Part shown: positions 9,131 to 18,170 of the stretch, one piece after another
Layout: every line of letters begins with the position of its first letter
Numbering within the stretch: position 1 is the stretch's first letter
Assembly: GCA_945905925.1 (NCBI GenBank)
Contig: CAMDQN010000039.1
Span: forward strand, 1 to 48,663
DNA: 48,663 bases
Direction: 5' to 3'
Source: Singulisphaera sp. GP187
GTDB taxonomy: Bacteria > Planctomycetota > Planctomycetia > Gemmatales > Gemmataceae
Translations under genes and position numbers: made by a program
Notes under the pieces: generated by a model
The model's input: the letters and a program-made list of their open reading frames with translations, nothing else
What the model was told of the DNA's origin: nothing
The model's database searches: none

Positions 9131-10467
9131 CGGAATTCGGCGCCCACTTCTCGCATCGTCTTTCGCACCAACTCCAACTTGTCCTCCCATCTGAACTCGG
9201 TGGCGACACGTGACAGCCCGTTGTCACTGAGCCGCCGGCGCAACCCGGCATCCGCCGTCAATCGCCCAAGTTGTGCGGCGAGTCCCGCGACGTCGCCGCA
9301 CGCGGCCTGAAGCCCATCGACTTCTTGGCGCACGATCTCCGAGGGACCGCCGGCGCGGTACACCAAGTTTGGCTTCGCGTTCGCCCACGCTTCCAGCAGC
9401 ACCAACCCGAACGAGTCGCAGCGCGACGGCAGCGCGAAGCAGTCGATCCCCGCGAAGAAGTCGCGCTTCTGCTCGGCGCTAAGTACGCCCAGACGCGTCA
9501 CACGCTCTTTCGGGCGGAACGTGTTCCAGAAGGAAATGAAGTTCGGCATCTCAGGTCCGGCCAGCACGACCCGCAAACGCGCGCCTGCGGACCACGCGCG
9601 TTCCGCCGCGTGCAGCAGCTCGATGGTGCCTTTCTCGGCGCTGTTGTTCGCGAGGTGCCCGATCACCACTTCTTCGTCTGCGAAGCCCCACGCGGCACGC
9701 ACGGCGGCGCGGTCGCCGCCGGTGCATTCGCCAGGCTCGACGCCCAGCCCTTGTAGCACGAGCTTTTCCGTGGCGACACCGAGTGACAGCGCGGTGTCGC
9801 GCTCCGCACGGGTTTGCACGAATACGCGATCCGCTTGCTTCAGCAGCCAGCGCAGGTGCGGTGCGGTGTACTGTGCGCGTGTGCGGTCGTGCGGGTCGGT
9901 CGCGTCGCCGAGGTGCAGAAACGGCGTGAGCAGGAACGGCACCCCGCGGCGGCGCGCGAGTTTCAGGCCGCACGCGATCGGGAACGAGTACGGGAACGCG
10001 GTCGCGTGGACCGCGTCCAGTGGGCCGGCATACCGGCCGGCGGCGCGCCACATCGCGGGGCAGATAGGGTTGCACGGCATCGTGAGGCATTGCCACCGGC
10101 GTCGTGGAAGGAGCGAGAACGCTTTGAGGATGTACCGGCGCGCGGGGAAGTGCAGGGGAGGGTAGTGCGTGAGGCGAAGACAACCTCTCCCCCCAACCCC
10201 CTCCCCTAAGAAGGGAGGGGGAGAAAAGCCAACGCGCGCCGGATACGCGTCTTGATTCTCAATGACTTCCTCCCCCTCCCTTCTTAGGGGAGGGGGTTGG
10301 GGGGAGAGGTTCTTCGCGCCCCACATTTCCCCCAACTCAATCGCATCGGTGGTCCACACGCTCACACGGTCGCCGCGCGCGGCGAGGTACTCGCACAATC
10401 GCGCCGTATACGCTTCCGAACCACCCAGCGCCGGTGGGTAACGCTGCACGAACTGCGCGACGTGCAT
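9118..10467 (-). CDS. GT4-type glycosyltransferase carrying an in-frame palindromic insertion
   Basis: 449 residues from the ATG at 10467; 24 further upstream codons are open but non-conserved in look. The N-terminus [20 protein letters not shown] (1-20) is the usual GT4 start with the acceptor-side glycine loop. The C-terminal half holds [12 protein letters not shown], the [18 protein letters not shown] donor-site block with its E-x7-E-like acid, and a final helix. Residues about 53-96 (Pro/Gly/Arg-rich, [13 protein letters not shown] and [12 protein letters not shown]) are encoded by the inverted repeat at 10180-10311, which is exactly 44 codons and keeps the frame. They lie in a region that is usually a loop between Rossmann strands. 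The gene is divergent from the aminotransferase gene. Confidence 0.85.
   Translation of the reverse strand: MHVAQFVQRYPPALGGSEAYTARLCEYLAARGDRVSVWTTDAIELGEMWGAKNLSPQPPPLRREGEEVIENQDAYPARVGFSPPPFLGEGVGGRGCLRLTHYPPLHFPARRYILKAFSLLPRRRWQCLTMPCNPICPAMWRAAGRYAGPLDAVHATAFPYSFPIACGLKLARRRGVPFLLTPFLHLGDATDPHDRTRAQYTAPHLRWLLKQADRVFVQTRAERDTALSLGVATEKLVLQGLGVEPGECTGGDRAAVRAAWGFADEEVVIGHLANNSAEKGTIELLHAAERAWSAGARLRVVLAGPEMPNFISFWNTFRPKERVTRLGVLSAEQKRDFFAGIDCFALPSRCDSFGLVLLEAWANAKPNLVYRAGGPSEIVRQEVDGLQAACGDVAGLAAQLGRLTADAGLRRRLSDNGLSRVATEFRWEDKLELVRKTMREVGAEFRQIV
10180..10311. repeat. family A inverted repeat inside a coding sequence
   Basis: Arms about 10182-10221 and 10271-10311 are near-perfect complements. 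Each arm contains the core CCTCCCCTAAGAAGGGAGG or its complement, which is itself palindromic. The same core recurs at 25891-25975, 46294-46390 and 47163-47299. The element is 132 bases long, a multiple of three, and the reading frame of the glycosyltransferase passes through it. Confidence 0.9.
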
Positions 10468-10575
10468 TCCTGCTTCTGCGGTGTTAGGGGATTCCAGCAC
10501 GCCGCGAATCCGGTACGATGAAACTGCGTGAGTTTTCAAGGTCCGCTCCTACCTCGTTTCAGGATAGTCCGCGAC

Positions 10576-11772
10576 ATGATCCGCATTTCGCAGTTGGCTA
10601 ATTCCGTGAAGCCGTCCGCCACAATAGCCGCGGGGACGAAGGCCCGTCAACTGAAGGCGGCCGGCGTGAAGGTGTTCGACTTCAGTCTCGGTGAACCTGA
10701 TTTCAACACGCCGAAACACATTTGCGACGCGGCCGAGAAAGCCGCACTGGGTGGTCAGACTCACTACACGCCGACCGCCGGCACCGCGGAAGTAAAGGTC
10801 GCCATCGCGAACTGGTACAAGTCGTTCCACGGCCTCGACTGCGGTCCTGAAAACGTCATCGTTTCTAATGGTGCGAAGCACTCGCTGCACAACGCACTCG
10901 CCGCGACCGTCGGGCCGGGCGACGAGGTCATCATCCCGACGCCGTACTGGGTCAGTTACTCCGACCTCGTGAGCATGACCGGCGCGACGCCGGTACTGGT
11001 GAACTCCACGCCAGAGAGCGGCTTCAAGATGTCGCCGGCGCAACTTCGTGCCGCGATTACGCCGCGCACGCGAATGTTGATGCTCAACTCGCCGTGCAAC
11101 CCAACCGGCACGGTCTACTCGCGAACCGAACTCGAAGCGATCGTGGACGCGATGGATACCACGGACGCTGCCATTCTGAGCGACGAGATTTACGAACAAC
11201 TCATCTACGGCGCCGCGAAGCCAACGTGCGTGGCGACGCTGCGCCCGTGGCTGAAGGACCGCACCATCACCGTGAGCGGCGCGAGCAAGAGCTACGCGAT
11301 GACTGGTTGGCGGATGGGCTGGGCCATTGCACCGACCGCAGTCGTGAAGGCGATGGACACGATCCAGAGCCAGGAGACGAGTTGCCCGAGTAGCGTGTCA
11401 CAAGCCGCGCTCGTGGCCGCGCTGAACGGACCGCAAGAGTGCGTCGCGGAAATGCGGAAGGAGTTTGCGGGTCGGCGCGAACTCACGCTCGGCCTGCTGA
11501 ACGCGATCCCCGCGGTGAAGATGCCGGCGCCCGAGGGCGCGTTCTACGCGTTCTTCGACGTGTCCGCGTACTTCGGCAAGACGTTTGGCACCACGGTCGT
11601 AACCGACTCGCTGACGTTTTGCGGCGCACTATTGGAACAGGCGCATGTGAACCTGGTGCCGGGTGTCGCGTTCGGTGCGGAAGGCTTCGTGCGGATGTCG
11701 TTCGCGACCAACCGCGCGACGATCGAAGCCGGCCTCGCGAAGCTCAAGGAATGGCTCAACACAGGGAAGTAG
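10576..11772 (+). CDS. class I PLP aminotransferase (aspartate aminotransferase-like)
   Basis: 398 residues from the ATG at 10576; the open frame upstream to 10528 adds unlike sequence. It is a fold-type I, aspartate aminotransferase subgroup I-gamma-like enzyme. Visible motifs are FSLGEPDF (36-43), NSPCNPTG (171-178), the DEIYEQL block (203-209) and SGASKSYAMTGWRMGW, where Lys238 is the expected Schiff-base residue. It likely exchanges amino groups between aspartate (or a related amino acid) and 2-oxoglutarate in the cytoplasm. Substrate choice cannot be fixed from sequence alone. It lies upstream of the ornithine cyclodeaminase homologue on the same strand, with two GC-rich hairpins between them. 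Confidence 0.92.
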   Translation: MIRISQLANSVKPSATIAAGTKARQLKAAGVKVFDFSLGEPDFNTPKHICDAAEKAALGGQTHYTPTAGTAEVKVAIANWYKSFHGLDCGPENVIVSNGAKHSLHNALAATVGPGDEVIIPTPYWVSYSDLVSMTGATPVLVNSTPESGFKMSPAQLRAAITPRTRMLMLNSPCNPTGTVYSRTELEAIVDAMDTTDAAILSDEIYEQLIYGAAKPTCVATLRPWLKDRTITVSGASKSYAMTGWRMGWAIAPTAVVKAMDTIQSQETSCPSSVSQAALVAALNGPQECVAEMRKEFAGRRELTLGLLNAIPAVKMPAPEGAFYAFFDVSAYFGKTFGTTVVTDSLTFCGALLEQAHVNLVPGVAFGAEGFVRMSFATNRATIEAGLAKLKEWLNTGK

Positions 11773-11777
11773 GCGCC

Positions 11778-11865
11778 CCCCGGCCGAAAGGCCGGGGCGG
11801 CACGCCCGGAGCGCGTGCCAGCCCTCACCCCGCCTGAACACCCCCCCCGGCCGTAGGGCCGGGGT
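11778..11865. repeat. two GC-rich short hairpins between aminotransferase and cyclodeaminase genes
   Basis: CCCCGGCCGAAAGGCCGGGG (11778-11797) and CCCCGGCCGTAGGGCCGGGG (11846-11865) are two eight-base-stem hairpins with four-base loops. They are almost the same sequence, 68 bases apart, and each lacks a downstream T-run. Confidence 0.8.
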
Positions 11866-11880
11866 TCGCAGGAGTGCATC

Positions 11881-12834
11881 ATGTCCATCCTGTACCTGAC
11901 CGAAGCGGATGTCGCGCGTGTCGTCACGATGGATCTCGCGCTGGAGACGGTGTCCGCGGCGTTCCGCAAGCTCGCGCTTGACGAGGCCGTGAACAACCCG
12001 CGGCAGCGGTGTCAGACCGACCACGTGATGCTCCACGTGTTGCCAGCAGCGGCGAAGTCGCTCGGCGCGATCGGTTTCAAGGCCTACACCACGTCGAAGA
12101 CAGGCACGCAGTTTCACGTCACGCTGTTCGACCCGAAGTACGGCGGCATCACCGCGATCCTCGAAGCTGATTTGCTCGGGCAGTTCCGCACCGGCGCCGC
12201 GAGCGGCGTCGCGACGAAGAAGCTCGCCCGCACCGATGCGAGTACGGTGGGGGTGTTCGGTACGGGGAAGCAGGCCCGCACGCAACTACTCGCGATGTGC
12301 AAGGTGCGGACCATCAAGAAGGCGTTCGTGTACGGCCGCGATGCAGACCGGCGTCAAGCGTTCGCGGCGCAGATGACGCAAGAAACCGGAGTCGCGGTCG
12401 TGCCGGTGGCGAAGCCCGAGGAAGCAGCGAAGGGCTTGGACATCGTCGTGACCGCGACCAGCTCCCGCGAACCGGTGCTGTTCGGCGAGTGGGTGAGTGC
12501 GGGTCAGCACCTGAACCTGATCGGCTCGAACTTCATCGGCAAGATGGAAACCGACGTCGAGGTGTTCCGCCGCGCGCAAGTGGTGTGTGTGGACAGCAAG
12601 GAGCAGGCGAAGTTGGAGGCTGGCGACTTCGTGGAGCCGATGAAGGCCGGTGTGTTCCAGTGGGGCGACGTGTTCGATTTCGCGCCGTTGTTCGTGGGCC
12701 GTTACCCCGGGCGCGAGTCGCCGCAGGACGTGACGGTGTTCAAGTCGCTTGGGTTGGGGATCGAAGACATCGCGCTCGCGGTGAAGATCGTCGAGGCCGC
12801 GAAGAAGGAAGGGCTGGGCCGGGAGTTATTGTGA
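11881..12834 (+). CDS. ornithine cyclodeaminase/mu-crystallin family protein
   Basis: 317 residues from the ATG at 11881, with AGGAG shortly upstream. The family includes NAD(P)-dependent ornithine cyclodeaminase, alanine dehydrogenase and ketimine reductase. The Rossmann nucleotide loop is VGVFGTGKQA near residue 123-132, and the substrate-side segment with RTGAASGVAT precedes it. The end LGLGIEDIALA is typical. Exact substrate is uncertain: proline synthesis from ornithine, or reduction of a cyclic imine. Being downstream of an aminotransferase fits amino-acid metabolism. It converges on the gamma-glutamyltransferase gene, with a short hairpin (12843-12860) between the two stops. Confidence 0.9.
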   Translation: MSILYLTEADVARVVTMDLALETVSAAFRKLALDEAVNNPRQRCQTDHVMLHVLPAAAKSLGAIGFKAYTTSKTGTQFHVTLFDPKYGGITAILEADLLGQFRTGAASGVATKKLARTDASTVGVFGTGKQARTQLLAMCKVRTIKKAFVYGRDADRRQAFAAQMTQETGVAVVPVAKPEEAAKGLDIVVTATSSREPVLFGEWVSAGQHLNLIGSNFIGKMETDVEVFRRAQVVCVDSKEQAKLEAGDFVEPMKAGVFQWGDVFDFAPLFVGRYPGRESPQDVTVFKSLGLGIEDIALAVKIVEAAKKEGLGRELL

Positions 12835-12842
12835 CCCTGTTT

Positions 12843-12860
12843 TCTGCCGCAAGCGGCAGA
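12843..12860. terminator. short hairpin between convergent genes
   Basis: TCTGCCGCAAGCGGCAGA is an eight-base perfect stem with a two-base centre. It is the only obvious signal in the 31 bases between two converging stop codons, so it may end transcription in both directions. Its T-runs are short, so the call is moderate. Confidence 0.5.
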
Positions 12861-12865
12861 CAGAC

Positions 12866-14539
12866 TCACTCGCCCACAGCTTTCCCATCCAGTCGCTTGT
12901 CGGCGGCCCCGGTTCTCACCCCGGTCTTGGGGTCGACCCCGATGGAGTGCGCGTCGCCTTGCCGCGCTTCCGTCACGGTGTGGCCGAGCGGCTTCAGCTT
13001 CGCCACCAACTCTGGGAAGTCTTTCACGCCCTCGAACCGCGCCGCGTCCGGGAACCACTGGTGGTGGAGGCGCGGCGCGCTCACCGCTTCCGCGACCGTC
13101 ATGCCGTACTCGGTGACGTTCAGCACAACGCACAGAACCGTGTTGATGATCGTGCGCCCGCCGGGGCTGCCAGTAATCAGCACCGGCTTGCCGTCTTTCA
13201 GCACGATCACTGGCGTCATCGACGACAACATGCGCTTGCCCGGCGCTATCAGGTTCGGCTTCGTGCCGATGCCGCCGAGGCGGGTCGTCAGGCCCGGGCG
13301 CGCGTTGAAGTCGGTCATCTCGTTGTTGAGGATGAATCCCGCTCCGCGAACCACAACGCGGTTGCCGTAGCTGTTCTCCAGCGTGTACGTGTTGCTCACC
13401 GCGAGACCGTCCTTGTCGATCACCGAGAAGTGCGTGGTGCTGTCGCTCACCTTGTCGAGCGCGATCTCGGGTGCGAGGTCGGCGCTTGGGGTTGCCTTCT
13501 TCGGGTCGATCGTCGCCGCGAGCTTCTTCGCGTAGTCCTTCGTCGTGAGCTCGTCGGGAATCTTGGTGAAGTCCGGGTCGCCGAGGTGCCGGGCGCGGTC
13601 GGCGTAGGCGCGCTTCATCGCTTCGATCATGAGGTGCGTTGTTTCCGGCGAATAGCGGCTGTGCTTCTTGAGGTCGAACGTTTCGAGGATGTTGAGCATC
13701 TCCGCGAGTGCGACACCGCCGGAACTCGGCGGTGGTGGGCCGTAGACATCGTACCCGCGGAACGTCGTGTGAATTGGTTTGCGCTCGTTGGCTTTGTACG
13801 CTTCCAAATCCGCTTTCGTGATCAAGCCGCCTTCGGCCTTCATCTCCTTTTCGACCAACTCCGCGAGTTCGCCGGTGTAGAACGCGTCGGCGCCTTTCTC
13901 CGCGATGAACCGCAATGTGCGGCCGAGGTCTTTGAGCACGAGCGTGTCACCGGCTTTCCACGGTTTGCCATCGGGCTTGCCGTAGACGCGCTTGAATTCC
14001 GCGTTGGTCGTGAGCTTGTCCGCGAGGACGCGGTTCAAGCCGACCGCGAGCGCCGCGTTCACGGTGAAGCCCTTCTCCGCAAGTTCCACCGCGGGCATCA
14101 CGAGTGTTTCCCATTCGAGCTTGCCGTACTTCTTGTGCGCGAGCGCGAGGCCGCGCACGGTGCCCGGGACGCCGGCTGCTTTGTGGTTCAGCCACGTCAC
14201 TTTGGCATCGGCGAACAGATCGACTTTCGCGGAAGCGGGTGCGGTTTCGCGGTACTCGATGCACGTTGGGTCTTTGCCGGGTGGGGCGATCATCATGAAC
14301 CCGCCGCCGCCGATGTTGCCGGCTTCGGGCCATGTCACGGCCATCGCGAACGCGGTCGCGACCGCGGCATCGACCGCGTTCCCTCCGCTCCTAAGTGTGT
14401 TCAGCCCCACGTCGGCCGCGGGCGGCGAGACGCACACCACCACGCCGCCTTTCGAAGTGATGGTTTCGGCTTTCGGCTGCGCCGACGCGGTGAGTGTGGT
14501 GGCGAGGAGCAGCGCAAGGAGGAGGGTTGTGCGAAGCAT
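12866..14539 (-). CDS. ggt: gamma-glutamyltransferase precursor
   Basis: 557 residues with a Sec signal peptide (hydrophobic 4-20, ending ASAQ). The N-terminal block GGVVVCVSPPAADVG and GGNAVDAAVATAFA is family-typical. The autoprocessing nucleophile is Thr368 in TTHFSV, followed by AVSNTYTLENSYG. The proenzyme should self-cleave before Thr368 into large and small subunits and act outside the cytoplasm, hydrolysing or transferring the gamma-glutamyl group of glutathione and similar peptides. Length is normal for the family. An inverted repeat (14550-14666) separates it from metF upstream on the same strand. Confidence 0.95.
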   Translation of the reverse strand: MLRTTLLLALLLATTLTASAQPKAETITSKGGVVVCVSPPAADVGLNTLRSGGNAVDAAVATAFAMAVTWPEAGNIGGGGFMMIAPPGKDPTCIEYRETAPASAKVDLFADAKVTWLNHKAAGVPGTVRGLALAHKKYGKLEWETLVMPAVELAEKGFTVNAALAVGLNRVLADKLTTNAEFKRVYGKPDGKPWKAGDTLVLKDLGRTLRFIAEKGADAFYTGELAELVEKEMKAEGGLITKADLEAYKANERKPIHTTFRGYDVYGPPPPSSGGVALAEMLNILETFDLKKHSRYSPETTHLMIEAMKRAYADRARHLGDPDFTKIPDELTTKDYAKKLAATIDPKKATPSADLAPEIALDKVSDSTTHFSVIDKDGLAVSNTYTLENSYGNRVVVRGAGFILNNEMTDFNARPGLTTRLGGIGTKPNLIAPGKRMLSSMTPVIVLKDGKPVLITGSPGGRTIINTVLCVVLNVTEYGMTVAEAVSAPRLHHQWFPDAARFEGVKDFPELVAKLKPLGHTVTEARQGDAHSIGVDPKTGVRTGAADKRLDGKAVGE

Positions 14540-14549
14540 GGTTTTCTTC

Positions 14550-14666
14550 TTGTAGGGTGGGTCAAGGCTTTGCGCAGGCCCACCAGCGCTGAGCTAAAGT
14601 TATGGGGTCATTCGTTGTTGGTGTCGCAATGATGGGCCTGCGCAAAGCCTTGACTCACCCTACAAG
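14550..14666. repeat. family C inverted repeat between metF and ggt
   Basis: Arms 14550-14583 and 14632-14666 are complementary over about 34 bases with one or two mismatches. The outer part GTAGGGTGGG is shared with the repeat at 20337-20430. It sits in the leader of ggt, downstream of metF, both leftward, so it is not in a convergent setting. Confidence 0.9.
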
Positions 14667-14670
14667 AGAC

Positions 14671-15573
14671 TCACCCCGCGCGCAGCGCGATCGAGTTTTC
14701 GACGCCGAGGTTCTGGAAAATCTGGCGCGTCGCGTCGGAGCGGTTGAGTGTGTAGAAGTGAATCCCTCGGACGTTGTTGTGCAGCAGGTCCGCGCACTGC
14801 TCCGTCGCCCAACTGACGCCGACACGGTGGACCGCGTTGTCGTCGGCGCAGCGATCGACGGCGCGGAGGAGTTTCGCGGGGAAGTGCGCGCCGGCCGCGA
14901 GTTCGGCCATGCGGACCATCCCCGACTTCGACGTGATCGGCATGATACCCGCGATGATCGGCACCTTGATACCGGCCAGGTCGCAGCGCTCGCGGAAGTC
15001 GTAGAAGTCGCGGTTCTCAAAGAACAATTGCGTGCAGATGTAGTCCGCGCCCGCATCAACTTTGCGCTTCAGGTTGTCCATTTCCTGGAGCCGGTTCGGG
15101 CACCCGGGGTGTCCTTCGGGGAACCCCGCGACGCCGACCCCGAACCCACGGCCGTTCGGCCCGGACCGCGAGCGGACGAACCGCACGAGTTCCTCCGCGT
15201 ACCGGAACGCGTCCTTCTCGCGGTCGTGCGCGATGTTCTTGGGCGGGTCGCCGCTGAGCGCGAGGATGTTCTCGATGCCGCTGGCCGCGTAGCGGTCGAG
15301 GATGCTGGTCATTTCGGGAAGTGCGTGGCAGACGCAGGTGAGGTGCGACACTGCGGTGAGGTTGGTGTCGCGCTCGATCCGGACGACGAGATCGTGTGTG
15401 CGGTCGCGAGTGGACCCGCCGGCGCCGTAGGTGACCGATACGAACGACGGCTGTAGCGGCTGCATGGACGCGATGGTGCGGTACAGTTCTTCGCTGGCTT
15501 CGTCGGTCTTCGGCGGGAAGAACTCGAAACTGAACGTGGTCCGGTGCTGGGCGAAAATGTCCTGAATGTGCAT
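14671..15573 (-). CDS. metF: 5,10-methylenetetrahydrofolate reductase
   Basis: 300 residues, normal for a bacterial MetF. The FAD-dependent TIM barrel reduces 5,10-methylene-THF to 5-methyl-THF for methionine synthesis. Visible are the N-terminal FSFEFFPPKT with the catalytic Glu, SVTYGAGGSTRDRT, LALSGDPP (FAD binding) and GVAGFPEGHP. It lies 100 bases downstream of the GTPase gene on the same strand. I looked for a SAM or SAH riboswitch in 15574-15674 and did not see a convincing one. Confidence 0.95.
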   Translation of the reverse strand: MHIQDIFAQHRTTFSFEFFPPKTDEASEELYRTIASMQPLQPSFVSVTYGAGGSTRDRTHDLVVRIERDTNLTAVSHLTCVCHALPEMTSILDRYAASGIENILALSGDPPKNIAHDREKDAFRYAEELVRFVRSRSGPNGRGFGVGVAGFPEGHPGCPNRLQEMDNLKRKVDAGADYICTQLFFENRDFYDFRERCDLAGIKVPIIAGIMPITSKSGMVRMAELAAGAHFPAKLLRAVDRCADDNAVHRVGVSWATEQCADLLHNNVRGIHFYTLNRSDATRQIFQNLGVENSIALRAG

Positions 15574-15674
15574 GGCGTGCGCCGTTCGTTAGCGTCGGCC
15601 CCGAGGGGGGCAGAAGGAGTCTGGTTAGAGAAGTTTACCTAAATCGGTGCCCGGCGAAAGCCGAACTTGTGTGC

Positions 15675-18152
15675 TCACTTCACGGGTGGCATCAGCACGG
15701 GGAACTTCGGTACGCTCCCCGCAGTCAGCGTGAGTACGACGCCGGTCGCGGGTTCCGTGCCGTCGGTCGCTTTCGTCAGGCGCGGCTCCTGCGTGAGCCG
15801 GTCGAAGCGGAATGTGTTCGTCGCCCCGGCTTCCCACACCAGCTTCAAGTCACGCGTGCCGACCTTCATCCGGAGTTCCGCACGCAAACCGTCGCCGGCA
15901 CGGTACGCCAACTTCGTGTTGCCGTCGGGCGCGAGCGCGTACACCATCGAATCGCGAAGCGGACCTTTGCGAATCACGCCTTTACCGACCGTGAACTTCG
16001 CCACGTCCGACATCTGGTTCGCGTGCGTTACGGTGACCGTGAATTGGCCGTCAGGCGCCACGCGGTCGAACTTCAGGTCGAGTGGAATAGCCAGCTCGAA
16101 GCCCTGCAGGTCGAGGTCGAACGCCTTCTTGTCGAGGTCGCGGAGGAACTTCGCGAGGTCCGCGACCGGGTCCGGCCGGGACGGGTCTTCGAGCCGCGCG
16201 AACAACTGAAGAAGCTTGCCCCAGTCGCGGAACTTCGGGTCCGCGAGCGACGCACCCAATGCGCTCCACTCCTCGACCGTGTCCTTCACCGCGAGCAGTT
16301 TGTGGAAGTGTCGCGTGGCGGTCGCGAACGACTTCTGCACCCGGCCGACGAGTTCGCCGCGTGCCTCCCATTCGGGGTAGTCCTCGGACTGTCGCGGGTA
16401 AGTTCGTGCGAGTGCCGCGAGGCGCGCGGTTGCGAGTGCCGAGGAGTCGGTGTCGTTCGGCTCCGGGAGCACGAGGATCGCTTCCGGGCGGTTCGGTCCC
16501 GTGGTGCCGAGCGCGTCGGCCAGGTCGCGCAGATGCACGAGTTGTTGCCGCGTTTCTTTCCAGTCGTTGCGTGCCCGGTCCACCTCGTCGAACTCGAAGG
16601 GAACCCCGTAAGTCACCGCCGCGCCGCGCGACTGATTGATGGCCGGCGACCCCGGGATCGGCTCGTGCAGCGGGAACGGCGGCGGCTCCGCGGTCGCGAA
16701 CAGCGCGTCGATGTCCTTCAGCCAGCCCTCGTCGAAACTCCGCTTCAGGGTGAGAGCCGTGCCGGTGCGGCGGTACTCGCGGTAGCGGTCGCCGATCGCT
16801 TGCTGCGCGGCCTCGATCGCGGTGCAGTCGGCGAGCCACTTGTCGCGGACCTCCGCCGCGGCCGTCTCGCCCCACGAATACTCGGGCGGGAGCGCGAGGT
16901 CGGTGAGCAGCGCCTTCCGCACCGAGGCGAGGTCCGGTACGGTCGGGTCTTTGTCATCGACGCGCCGCACCGCCGCGGGTGCGATCGCGTTCCGCAGTTT
17001 GGTTCGGTACGCGTCGTAGTCGTCGATCTCCTTCAACCGGCTCTGCACGAATGCGCGGCGCTCCTCGGACAGGCTCGGGAACGCGCCGTCGCCCGTGAAC
17101 CGCGCCAGGACTTTCTTGTTCCGGTCTCGCTCGCCGTCGGCGAGGCGCTTGGCGGCGGGCTTCTCCTGTTGCCGATAGTCGTCCACCTTCGCCGCGAGGT
17201 CGGGACCTGAGGCTTCCGGCGGGAACAGCGCGATCAGCCCGAGCGTGAGGAGCAAGAACGACAGCGCCGCGAGCGCGATGCGCACAGTCCACCACAACCG
17301 CGCCTCGGACCGGTGGACTCGTTGGTGGTGCGCTCGGGCGCCCGCGAAGCAGTCGCGGAACAACTCCGCGACCTGATACGGCTGGTCGCCTGGCGCGGGG
17401 TGTTCGGTGAGCGCCGGCCGGCGGATCGCGACCGCGAACACGTCCAGATCGACGCTCCCGAACGCCAGGAACGGCGACGGAGTTTCGTCGTCACCGACCC
17501 CTTCCTTCAGGTACTCCGCGAACTTGTCGCCCGCGTAATCGATGCGGTCCTTGACGCGCGCCTCCCACGCCTGTTGCGAGTCGCCGGGCTGCGCGAGCCG
17601 GTCGCACTGCGTGAGGACGAGGAAGATCGGGAACCCGCCGACGGCGCGGGCGTCGGTCTTCGCACGCTCCACCACCGCGAGGAACTGATCGAACGCCTGG
17701 AACGCATCTTCCAACTCGTCGCGTGTGCTCGACGCGTCCACGAGCAGCATGATGGCGTCGGTTTCCACGACGGCGCGAGCGAGCGGACTTTCCGGGGCGC
17801 GCTGCGTGATCGGGTCGGGGTGCGCCATCAGCGCTTCGGCCGCCTTGCCGTCGCAGTCGTCGAGGATGACCGTGAGCGGTTCCATCAGCGGTTGCGAGCC
17901 GACCCGCCACGGTCGAAGCCGAATAGTGAAGCTCGAAAGTTCGGTGCTGGCGGATTCGAGTTTGCCACTATACGCGGCCTCGCGGATGCGCGGCAGATCG
18001 ACAGACGAACTCACGACCTCGCCGCGGAGCGTCTCGCCCTGTGTTTCGCCGGCCTGGAGGAGTGCGCCGATCAGTGCGGACTTTCCCGACCCGTGGTGCC
18101 CGAAGAGCAACACGCGGGGAACGTCGGGAACGGGTGGGTCGGGTGTGGACAT
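15675..18152 (-). CDS. membrane-anchored P-loop GTPase-like protein
   Basis: 825 residues from the ATG at 18152. Residues about 10-250 are a P-loop NTPase of GTPase type: GHHGSGKS (18-25, G1), DCDG (99-102, DxxG-like G3) and TQCD (181-184, in the G4 position where NKxD or TKxD is usual). One transmembrane helix follows at about 287-310, then a large mostly helical region and a C-terminal beta-rich part (about 690-825). This order, cytoplasmic GTPase then membrane helix then long outer part, loosely recalls IcmF/TssM, but I see no specific match. It starts 18 bases after the 227-residue membrane protein gene and appears to be the last gene of the ExbB/ExbD-like block. Function is unknown. Confidence 0.8.
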   Translation of the reverse strand: MSTPDPPVPDVPRVLLFGHHGSGKSALIGALLQAGETQGETLRGEVVSSSVDLPRIREAAYSGKLESASTELSSFTIRLRPWRVGSQPLMEPLTVILDDCDGKAAEALMAHPDPITQRAPESPLARAVVETDAIMLLVDASSTRDELEDAFQAFDQFLAVVERAKTDARAVGGFPIFLVLTQCDRLAQPGDSQQAWEARVKDRIDYAGDKFAEYLKEGVGDDETPSPFLAFGSVDLDVFAVAIRRPALTEHPAPGDQPYQVAELFRDCFAGARAHHQRVHRSEARLWWTVRIALAALSFLLLTLGLIALFPPEASGPDLAAKVDDYRQQEKPAAKRLADGERDRNKKVLARFTGDGAFPSLSEERRAFVQSRLKEIDDYDAYRTKLRNAIAPAAVRRVDDKDPTVPDLASVRKALLTDLALPPEYSWGETAAAEVRDKWLADCTAIEAAQQAIGDRYREYRRTGTALTLKRSFDEGWLKDIDALFATAEPPPFPLHEPIPGSPAINQSRGAAVTYGVPFEFDEVDRARNDWKETRQQLVHLRDLADALGTTGPNRPEAILVLPEPNDTDSSALATARLAALARTYPRQSEDYPEWEARGELVGRVQKSFATATRHFHKLLAVKDTVEEWSALGASLADPKFRDWGKLLQLFARLEDPSRPDPVADLAKFLRDLDKKAFDLDLQGFELAIPLDLKFDRVAPDGQFTVTVTHANQMSDVAKFTVGKGVIRKGPLRDSMVYALAPDGNTKLAYRAGDGLRAELRMKVGTRDLKLVWEAGATNTFRFDRLTQEPRLTKATDGTEPATGVVLTLTAGSVPKFPVLMPPVK

Positions 18153-18170
18153 GTTCGCGCCGTCGTGCGG

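Noticed and set aside
10182-10311. Rho-independent terminator reading of the family A hairpins
   Set aside because: Two copies lie inside open coding sequence and two between divergent genes, and none is followed by a clear T-run.
12947-14632. Long open frame opposite ggt (and similar ones at 15669-17210 and 17313-19598 opposite the GTPase and neighbours)
   Set aside because: They are antisense to genes with clear family motifs, have no domain of their own and show the Arg/His/Val-rich composition expected from the GC-rich third position of the real strand.
15574-15674. Possible SAM or SAH riboswitch before metF
   Set aside because: The leftward leader lacks the conserved cores of the SAM and SAH riboswitches that I could recognise.
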